Source of the DNA: Ignavibacteria bacterium UBA4661
GTDB lineage: Bacteria > Bacteroidota > Ignavibacteria > Kapaibacteriales > UBA4661
Reading direction: 5' to 3'
DNA: 5,002 nt
Assembly: GCA_002405405.1 (NCBI GenBank)
Contig: DHLT01000222.1
Location: forward strand, 1 to 5,002
Shown here: positions 1 to 5,002 of the stretch, one piece after another
Numbering within the stretch: the first letter of the stretch is position 1
Layout: the number at the start of each line of letters is the position of its first letter
Translations under genes and position numbers: made by a program
The notes under the pieces: generated by a model
Told to the model about the DNA's origin: nothing
Databases searched by the model: none
What the model saw: the letters and a program-made list of their open reading frames with translations, nothing else

Positions 1-1
1 T

Positions 2-1081
2 GAATTTCAACGGTTATTGAAACACTATGTCGGCAGCACTACACCTTTGTATCTCGCCGAACGATAGTCGCATAAATACGGAACGCGCATTTATCTGAAG
101 CGTGAAGCTTTATGTCCCACCGGGGCACATAAAATCAACAATACACTGGGGCAGATTCTACTTGCCAAGCGGTTGAATAAAAAGCGCATCATTGCAGAAA
201 CAGGTGCGGGTCAGCATGGTGTTGCAACTGCAACGGTATGTGCGCTGATGGGCATGGAATGCGTAGTGTATATGGGTGCTTTGGATATCGAACGCCAAAA
301 ACCCAATGTCGAGCGTATGAAAATGCTTGGTGCGACGGTGGTGGCAGCTACTTGTGGGAATCAAACACTCAAAGATGCAACGAATGAAGCAATGCGCGAT
401 TGGATTCGCAATCCGATTGATACGCATTACATCATCGGTTCGGTGGTCGGTCCACATCCATTCCCTGATATGGTAGCACGGTTTCAATCCGTGATTTCTG
501 CTGAAATCAAGACGCAATTACAAGAGCAGTGCGGACGAAATACGCCGACAGCTGTGATGGCATGTGTCGGTGGAGGCAGTAATGCTATCGGTGCTTTTTA
601 TCATTTTATTGATGAACCGCATGTGCGCTTGATTGCCGCGGAAGCAGCAGGTCAGGGTATTGCTACCGAACATTCCGCTGCTACTATTGCATTAGGAAAG
701 CCCGGTGTCTTGCATGGCAGTAAAACAATGCTCATGCAAACTGCCGATGGGCAGGTGGTTGAGCCATATTCAATTTCTGCGGGATTAGACTATCCCGGCA
801 TTGGTCCTGCACATGCACATCTTCATGCCATGAAGCGTGCTGAGTTTTATTCTGCAACCGATGCCGAAGCGGTACAAGCAGGACTCCTTCTCAGTCGCTT
901 GGAAGGGATCATTCCGGCTCTTGAAACTGCTCATGCCTTTGCATGTTTGGAAACGATTTCCTTCACGCCCGATGACATTGTTGTTATCAATCTTTCGGGA
1001 CGCGGTGATAAAGATTTACAGAGTTATCAAGCATTTTTAGCACAGCACCATGCAGAGCAAACACAGGAGAATACTGTATGA
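2..1081 (+). CDS. trpB: Tryptophan synthase beta chain, 5'-truncated by window edge and interrupted by an in-frame TAG
   Basis: TrpB is the PLP enzyme that joins indole and L-serine into L-tryptophan, working in the cytoplasm in an alpha2-beta2 complex with TrpA. The reading frame is recognisably TrpB from the window edge ([11 protein letters not shown]) onward. The PLP-binding lysine in GAHKINN is the codon at 131-133. The catalytic glutamate of AETGAGQHG is at 197-199, the phosphate-binding GGGSN lies at 569-583, and LSGRGDKD lies at 992-1015. About 360 codons are present, so roughly the first 30 to 45 residues of a normal protein of about 400 are missing. An in-frame TAG at 65-67 breaks the frame. 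Between it and the PLP lysine there is no in-frame ATG, GTG or TTG, and the first such codon after it (TTG at 173) already lies past that lysine, so restart could not give an active enzyme. The gene ends in TGA overlapping the trpA start (ATGA). Family identity is very sure; whether the copy is functional is open, and it may be a pseudogene. Confidence 0.9.
65..67 (+). other. In-frame amber stop inside trpB
   Basis: This TAG sits where TrpB proteins usually have a leucine after AER (pattern AERLS). The frame is open and TrpB-like on both sides, so this is a point change and not a frameshift. A single T-to-A change would turn TTG into TAG. All four stops whose position is set by gene context in this window are TGA or TAA, so the window neither supports nor excludes a changed meaning for TAG. 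Confidence 0.9.
1065..1069 (+). promoter_or_regulatory. Ribosome binding site of trpA, inside the trpB 3' end
   Basis: AGGAG lies 8 nt before the trpA ATG at 1078 and within the last codons of trpB. Together with the ATGA stop/start overlap at 1078-1081 this suggests coupled translation, which would help produce the two subunits in equal amounts. Confidence 0.8.
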
Positions 1082-1866
1082 CAACTGCTGTATCAAATCG
1101 CCTGACAAACACCTTCATATCAAAGAGCAAGAATATCCTATCAATATATTTCACAGCAGGGTATCCCTCATTGCATGATACCGTAACGATTCTGAAGGAA
1201 TTGGAAAGTGCAGGTACGGATATGATCGAAATCGGTATACCATTTTCTGATCCTATTGCCGATGGTCCTGTTATTCAACGAAGCAGTGAAATCGCTCTGC
1301 AGAATGGTATGCCTCTCGCATTACTTTTTGAGCAGTTACGCTCTATTCGCGAGCAAGTGCAAGTTCCGATTATTCTTATGGGATATTGCAATACCATGTT
1401 GCAGTATGGAGTAGAATCCTTCGTTGAACAGTGCCACGCTGTGGGTGTCGATGGTGTGATTATGCCTGATCTGCCACTTGATGTTTTTCGTGATGAGTAC
1501 GCAGAACTTTTTGCACGGCATGGGCTTTCTATGATTTTTTTGATTTCTCCTCAAACACCCGAAGAGCGCATTCGAGAGATTGATGCCGTGTCCACAGGTT
1601 TTGTCTATGCAGTGTCGTCTTCTGCAATTACCGGTGGAGCATTGCAGGCAAGCACGGAGCGCACAGCTTATTTGGAGCGCATTCGTGCTATGCAGTTGCG
1701 CAACCCATTGATGGTCGGTTTTGGCATTCACGACAAACAATCCTTTGAAGATATTTGTACGTATGTGCAGGGTGGGATTATTGGTAGTGCTTTTATCAAT
1801 GCACTGACATTTTCGGCAACACTTCATGAGGATATTCAGCAATTTGTTACTTCGATTCGCTCATAA
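1078..1866 (+). CDS. trpA: Tryptophan synthase alpha chain
   Basis: TrpA splits indole-3-glycerol phosphate into indole and glyceraldehyde 3-phosphate and passes indole to TrpB through the complex tunnel. The 262-residue protein has the normal family length and is a single TIM barrel. The two catalytic acids are visible in [16 protein letters not shown]51 and D62, matching E. coli E49 and D60. The flexible loop 6 region reads SSSAITGG (about 180-187). The phosphate-binding segments are GFGI (about 214-217) and GGIIGSAF (232-239). The ATG at 1078 is chosen because it has a strong AGGAG at 8 nt and gives the usual short N-terminus before the first barrel strand (SIYFTAGYP). It overlaps the trpB stop by 4 nt, the usual trpBA arrangement. 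The gene looks intact. The SSS.ITG loop and IIGSAF wording resemble Bacteroidota-type TrpA from memory, which is a weak taxonomic hint. Confidence 0.97.
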   Translation: MTTAVSNRLTNTFISKSKNILSIYFTAGYPSLHDTVTILKELESAGTDMIEIGIPFSDPIADGPVIQRSSEIALQNGMPLALLFEQLRSIREQVQVPIILMGYCNTMLQYGVESFVEQCHAVGVDGVIMPDLPLDVFRDEYAELFARHGLSMIFLISPQTPEERIREIDAVSTGFVYAVSSSAITGGALQASTERTAYLERIRAMQLRNPLMVGFGIHDKQSFEDICTYVQGGIIGSAFINALTFSATLHEDIQQFVTSIRS

Positions 1867-1905
1867 TTTATTTTCATTTTTTCATTTCAAATTTCAAGGA
1901 TTTTT
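1867..1905 (+). promoter_or_regulatory. T-rich trpA-aroF spacer with the aroF ribosome binding site
   Basis: This is the longest intergenic stretch in the window, 39 nt and very rich in A and T, with short repeated TTTCA/TTTCAA units. AAGGA at 1896-1900 lies 5 nt before the aroF ATG and sets that start. I see no hairpin to make an intrinsic terminator and no convincing pair of -35 and -10 boxes, so it most likely just separates two genes of one operon. Confidence 0.6.
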
Positions 1906-2922
1906 ATGATCGTTCATTTAGAGCAAGGTATCAACGACCACGCAAAGCAAGGTATTATCGCCACGATTACCGAAGCAGGATTTAAAACCAATGAAGTGAA
2001 AACACAATCGGCGCATTACCTTGTGTGCATTGGCAGCCGTGATGTGGATTTGCGCCGTGTCGGGTATTTGCAAGGTGTGAAAGATGTATTTCATATTTCT
2101 GATGCCTACAAACTCGTTTCGCGAAAATGGCGTGTTGAGCCAACGAGTATTGATCTAGGAGATGGTGTACGTATCGGTGAAGGTTCGATGGCAATCATGC
2201 TCGGACCATGCTCGATTGAAAACGAAGAAAAAACACTTCACACTGTACAGCATCTGAAAGAGCAGGGTGTGCGTATGATGCGTGGTGGCGTTTTCAAGCC
2301 GCGGAGTTCACCGTATGCGTTTCGAGGGTCAGGGATTGAGGGGTTAAAGATGTTTCATGCGATTTGTAAAGAGCATGGCATTAAAATCATTACTGAGGTC
2401 ATGGAGATCTCACAAATCGAACCGATGTATCCTTATATCGATGTTTTTCAAGTCGGTGCACGTAATAGTCTAAATTTTAATCTGCTCGATGCACTTGGCA
2501 GTACGGATAAACCTGTGATGATTAAGCGTGGAATCTCAGGTACGATTGAGGAACTACTCTACTCGGCAGAGTATGTGTTTTCGGGTGGGAATGAAAAGGT
2601 TATTCTCTGCGAGCGCGGTATTCGTACTTTTGAGCGTGCGGCACGTAACACCTTTGATGTCAATGCTATCCCTATTCTTAAAGATAAATCACATTTGCCG
2701 GTTGTCGTTGATCCGTCGCATGGTGTAGGTATTCGGGAGTATGTGATTCCTATTGCTCTTGCGGGTGTGATTGCCGGTGCCGATGGTGTGATTGCTGAAA
2801 TCCATGAACGCCCCGAAGAGGCATTATCCGATTCCCAGCAAACCTTGAGTTTTCAAGAGTCCGCTATGCTGATTAATCGTGTGCGCAAGACCTTTGATTT
2901 GCGTCAAAGTTTTAATGTGTAA
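1906..2922 (+). CDS. aroF: 3-deoxy-D-arabino-heptulosonate 7-phosphate (DAHP) synthase, type I-beta with N-terminal regulatory domain
   Basis: This enzyme makes DAHP from phosphoenolpyruvate and erythrose 4-phosphate, the committed entry to aromatic synthesis. At 338 residues it has the same length as the Thermotoga maritima enzyme. Residues 1 to about 70 form the ferredoxin-like regulatory domain (starting MIVHLEQG and ending before YKLVSR), and the rest is the TIM barrel. The four metal ligands fall at the same numbers as in T. maritima: C102 (GPCSIE), H272 (DPSHG), E298 (AEIH) and D309 (ALSD). Also present are MRGGVFKPRSSPYAF (substrate contacts), GARN, IKRG and LCERGIRTFE. The ATG at 1906 has AAGGA at 5 nt and gives the family N-terminus. 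In T. maritima the ferredoxin-like domain confers feedback inhibition by tyrosine and phenylalanine. Similar control here is inference; no tryptophan-specific control is implied by its place after trpBA. It is followed directly by aroB, with its TAA overlapping a possible aroB ATG. The gene is intact. Confidence 0.96.
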   Translation: MIVHLEQGINDHAKQGIIATITEAGFKTNEVKTQSAHYLVCIGSRDVDLRRVGYLQGVKDVFHISDAYKLVSRKWRVEPTSIDLGDGVRIGEGSMAIMLGPCSIENEEKTLHTVQHLKEQGVRMMRGGVFKPRSSPYAFRGSGIEGLKMFHAICKEHGIKIITEVMEISQIEPMYPYIDVFQVGARNSLNFNLLDALGSTDKPVMIKRGISGTIEELLYSAEYVFSGGNEKVILCERGIRTFERAARNTFDVNAIPILKDKSHLPVVVDPSHGVGIREYVIPIALAGVIAGADGVIAEIHERPEEALSDSQQTLSFQESAMLINRVRKTFDLRQSFNV

Positions 2923-2925
2923 TGC

Positions 2926-2934
2926 AGGCGAGAG
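2926..2934 (+). promoter_or_regulatory. Likely ribosome binding site deciding the aroB start
   Basis: The purine-rich AGGCGAGAG ends 8 nt before the ATG at 2943. It is an imperfect Shine-Dalgarno match, but better placed than anything before the ATG at 2922, where the sequence is T-rich. It favours 2943 as the aroB start. Confidence 0.5.
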
Positions 2935-2942
2935 AACACACT

Positions 2943-4067
2943 ATGGTTATTCGTCTCGGCTTGAAAGCGCAAAATTCTGAGGTTATCATTCATATTGAAC
3001 AGGGCAGTGTACGCACATTGGCTCAGATGATCCCTCCACAGTATCATGCTCATGCAATTGTTCTCCTCACCGATAGTACTGTTGCCACACTGTATGGCGA
3101 TATGATTGTTGAGCAATGCAAAGATTTTGCTCGTTGGAAAGGAGTGATTACAATTCCTGCCGGTGAAGCATCAAAGTCGCGTGCGATACGTGATGCGATC
3201 GAAGATGAGTTGTTTGCCCGTGAGTGCGGACGTGATACATTGCTTCTTGCATTGGGTGGTGGTGTCGTGGGTGATCTGGCAGGCTTTGTTGCGGCAACAT
3301 TTTGTCGAGGCATTCCTTTTGTTAGCATTCCGACAACGCTCATGGCAATGACCGATAGTGCTATCGGCGGTAAAACAGGAATTAATCATGCCAGCGGGAA
3401 AAATCTTCTTGGTGCATTTTATCATCCGCATACGATTGTGATTGATCCTCAATTGCTCGATTCTCTACCCGATGCTGAATTTATCGGAGGTCTTGCCGAA
3501 GTGGTAAAATATGGGTGTATCGGTGATGAACAGTTGTTTGCTTTATTGGAAGAATCATCATCAGATGTTCTTGCGCGCACACCGGAGATTATTCAAGAAT
3601 TGATTATTCGATCCGTATCGCAAAAAGTGCAGGTCGTCAGTCATGATGAAAAAGAATCCGGCTTACGTGCCATTTTGAATTTTGGTCATACCACGGCACA
3701 TGCACTTGAGCAACTGAGTCACTATAAACTTGCGCATGGTTTGGCGGTGTATCAGGGTATGGTTCTTGCAACACATCTTTCTTGTCGCAAAGGACTCATC
3801 ACGCATGAGCAATGCAAGAGGATTCTTCGTGTGATTGGTATGTACAATATCGTAGATAAGGATGCTTTGCAGACTCGTTCTGCGCTTCATGCTCTGCGAG
3901 AATGTTCAGCAGATGAGATTTGGCGTGCCTGTGCAAACGACAAGAAAAATAGTGGTGGAAATCATAAATTCGTTTTGCTTGAAACAATTGGTCGTGCTCG
4001 TGAACCTTTGCCTATCAGCAAAGAAGAATTTTTTCAAGCCTACCATGATGCTGTGAGCATGCCATAA
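2943..4067 (+). CDS. aroB: 3-dehydroquinate synthase
   Basis: AroB converts DAHP to 3-dehydroquinate using NAD+ and a divalent metal, step 2 of the shikimate pathway. From this start the protein has 374 residues, close to the usual 360. The NAD-binding glycine-rich segment is ALGGGVVGDLAGFVAAT (103-119). The IPTTL.A..D...GGKTGIN...GKN block runs from about 129 to 153. Metal ligands are E186 (GLAEVVKYG), H249 (NFGHT) and H265 (AHGLAV), with the 16-residue spacing between the histidines seen in the Aspergillus domain. Its substrate-site K250, R264, N268 and H275 correspond to K228, R242, N246 and H253. An ATG at 2922, overlapping the aroF stop by one base (TAATG), would add seven residues. I prefer 2943 because of the better purine-rich site and because MVIRLG begins where family members begin. 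Oddities are HGLAV where HGEAV is usual, and GHTTAH where GHT.GH is usual. All ligand positions are kept, so an active enzyme is likely. Confidence 0.95.
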   Translation: MVIRLGLKAQNSEVIIHIEQGSVRTLAQMIPPQYHAHAIVLLTDSTVATLYGDMIVEQCKDFARWKGVITIPAGEASKSRAIRDAIEDELFARECGRDTLLLALGGGVVGDLAGFVAATFCRGIPFVSIPTTLMAMTDSAIGGKTGINHASGKNLLGAFYHPHTIVIDPQLLDSLPDAEFIGGLAEVVKYGCIGDEQLFALLEESSSDVLARTPEIIQELIIRSVSQKVQVVSHDEKESGLRAILNFGHTTAHALEQLSHYKLAHGLAVYQGMVLATHLSCRKGLITHEQCKRILRVIGMYNIVDKDALQTRSALHALRECSADEIWRACANDKKNSGGNHKFVLLETIGRAREPLPISKEEFFQAYHDAVSMP

Positions 4068-4089
4068 TTTCTTTTCGCTGAGACACTCC

Positions 4090-5002
4090 ATGCAACTCTG
4101 TTTAAGCATATTGCCCCATACACCCGAAGAACTCATAATGCTTTTGCAACGTGAGGAATGCTTAGTGTGTGATATCTTGGAAATTCGATGTGATGGCATG
4201 ACGCTGTCGCAGTGGAAAACAATTGATGTAGCAGTAATCAAATCCCAGATCCAATGCCCGCTCATTATCACTGTGCGGAGCCATGCTGAAGGTGGTTTAC
4301 TTGCCTTGTCGCCGGAACATCGTATTGAAATCTATCGTGACTGGATTATTGCAGGATGCGAATGGATCGATATCGAATTTGCTAATGTTAATCAGATACT
4401 GCATTCACTGCCATTAAGCGATGAAACAAAATTGATTTTGTCGTATCACACTTCTTCTTCCGATCTGTTTCGTCTGCATACTGTCGTAAAAGAGATTCTT
4501 GCCGAGCAACCTGATTGTGTGAAGGTGATTTTCACGGCACATACAATTGAGGATAGCGTAAAGGTTTTGCCACTCATGCAAACATGTCAGCAACATGGTG
4601 TCGCATATGTTGTTCACGCTATGGGTAAGTTCGGTACACCCTCGCGCTTTTTGGGTGCAATACGTGGAAATGCTTGGACGTATTGTGCACTTGATGCCGA
4701 TTCTAAAACGGCAAGCGGACAAATCACGTTGAGCATGGCACGTGATGTATATCGATTGCAGGAATTACCTGAGCTCCAGCCAAAAAAACAAGAGAGCTTG
4801 AGTTTGTTTGGTTTACTTGCCAATCCGACTGCTCACAGCAAGGGTATTTATTTGCATAATGCTTTATTGAGAAAGCATAACAAGCCGGGTGTTTATATCA
4901 ATTTTACTGCTCCCAATGCCGATTCATTTCTGAATGTATGGCAGACAGTTATACAAGGGATTTCAATTTCTATTCCTCATAAAGAAAACATTATCGATCA
5001 TG
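4090..5002 (+). CDS. aroDE: Bifunctional 3-dehydroquinate dehydratase (type I) / shikimate dehydrogenase fusion, cut off at window end
   Basis: The fusion dehydrates 3-dehydroquinate to 3-dehydroshikimate and reduces it to shikimate (steps 3 and 4). The 304 visible residues stay open to the window edge. Residues 1 to about 225 are a type I dehydratase. The Schiff-base lysine is K145 (CVKVIF) and the catalytic histidine is H120 (SYHTS). Substrate residues include E31/R33 (LEIRCD), R63/E67 (VRSHAEGG), R186 (GTPSRFLG) and Q211 (ASGQIT). After a short linker (about 226-237) the dehydrogenase substrate domain begins at LFGLLANPTAHS, with the catalytic lysine K298 in SIPHKE. Its NADP-binding half, expected in the next 150 or so codons, lies outside the window. 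The order and linker resemble plant and chlamydial DHQ-SDH. The shikimate-binding SxS motif reads SKG and the usual N.T before IPHK reads S.S. The ATG at 4090 is 22 nt past aroB with a weak GAGA at 4080-4083. Confidence 0.92.
   Translation, partial: MQLCLSILPHTPEELIMLLQREECLVCDILEIRCDGMTLSQWKTIDVAVIKSQIQCPLIITVRSHAEGGLLALSPEHRIEIYRDWIIAGCEWIDIEFANVNQILHSLPLSDETKLILSYHTSSSDLFRLHTVVKEILAEQPDCVKVIFTAHTIEDSVKVLPLMQTCQQHGVAYVVHAMGKFGTPSRFLGAIRGNAWTYCALDADSKTASGQITLSMARDVYRLQELPELQPKKQESLSLFGLLANPTAHSKGIYLHNALLRKHNKPGVYINFTAPNADSFLNVWQTVIQGISISIPHKENIIDH

Noticed and set aside
65..67. TAG as a reassigned (for example leucine) or pyrrolysine codon
   Set aside because: There is only one instance, it lies near the window edge, and it is surrounded by other suspicious substitutions. 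The other genes have no in-frame TAG, and TrpB has no known recoded amino acid. Error or decay explains it more simply.
158..517. Open frame of 119 codons on the - strand within trpB
   Set aside because: It is antisense to well-conserved trpB sequence, with a Cys- and His-rich composition typical of a shadow frame and no recognisable domain.
1336..1842. Open frame of 168 codons on the - strand within trpA
   Set aside because: It lies wholly antisense to an intact TrpA, and its Cys/His/Asn-rich translation resembles no family I know. It is a by-product of codon use on the + strand.
1867..1905. Possible terminator or internal promoter in the T-rich spacer
   Set aside because: The T runs are not preceded by a hairpin, and 39 nt holds no convincing -35/-10 pair. 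A plain spacer with a ribosome site is enough.
3906..4271. Open frame of 121 codons on the - strand spanning the aroB-aroDE junction
   Set aside because: It covers the ends of two conserved + strand genes and has no recognisable motif. Spanning a junction made it worth a look, but nothing supports it.
4414..4722. Open frame of 102 codons on the - strand inside aroDE
   Set aside because: It is antisense to the dehydratase domain, with no motif and no good ribosome site noted.
1..5002. A defence, mobile or otherwise undescribed system
   Set aside because: Every gene belongs to a well-known biosynthetic family, all are on one strand, and there are no repeats, integrase, transposase, toxin or unknown-function genes.

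Overview
The window is one tightly packed run of five genes, all on the + strand. They encode the end of tryptophan synthesis and the start of the shikimate pathway, in the order trpB (5' end cut off), trpA, aroF, aroB and an aroD-aroE fusion (3' end cut off). The genes overlap by 4 nt (trpB/trpA), are separated by 39 nt (trpA/aroF), overlap by 1 nt or are 20 nt apart depending on the start chosen (aroF/aroB), and are separated by about 22 nt (aroB/aroDE). I see no terminator hairpin between them, so one polycistronic message is the simplest reading.

The genes work together. AroF condenses phosphoenolpyruvate and erythrose 4-phosphate to DAHP, AroB cyclises DAHP to 3-dehydroquinate, and the AroDE fusion dehydrates this and reduces the product to shikimate. 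Those are steps 1 to 4 towards chorismate. TrpA and TrpB carry out the last two reactions of the tryptophan branch that draws on chorismate. The cluster is therefore a combined trp-aro operon, or supraoperon.

The organism is a bacterium that uses Shine-Dalgarno starts. The style of TrpA (SSSAITGG loop, GGIIGSAF segment), the T. maritima-like type I-beta DAHP synthase and the AroDE fusion, which is known from chlamydiae, plants and scattered other bacteria, suggest something near the Bacteroidota/Chlorobiota (FCB) side of the bacterial tree. This is inference from remembered family features and is not a firm placement.

The most notable point is damage in the visible start of trpB. An in-frame TAG at 65-67 interrupts an otherwise conserved TrpB reading frame upstream of the PLP lysine. 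Several normally conserved residues around it are also changed, mostly in ways explicable by single A/C exchanges. This could be a sequence error near a contig end, recent gene decay, or (least likely) recoding. No mobile element, CRISPR array, RNA gene or clearly novel system is visible, and the remainder is ordinary core metabolism with a few altered motifs worth checking.
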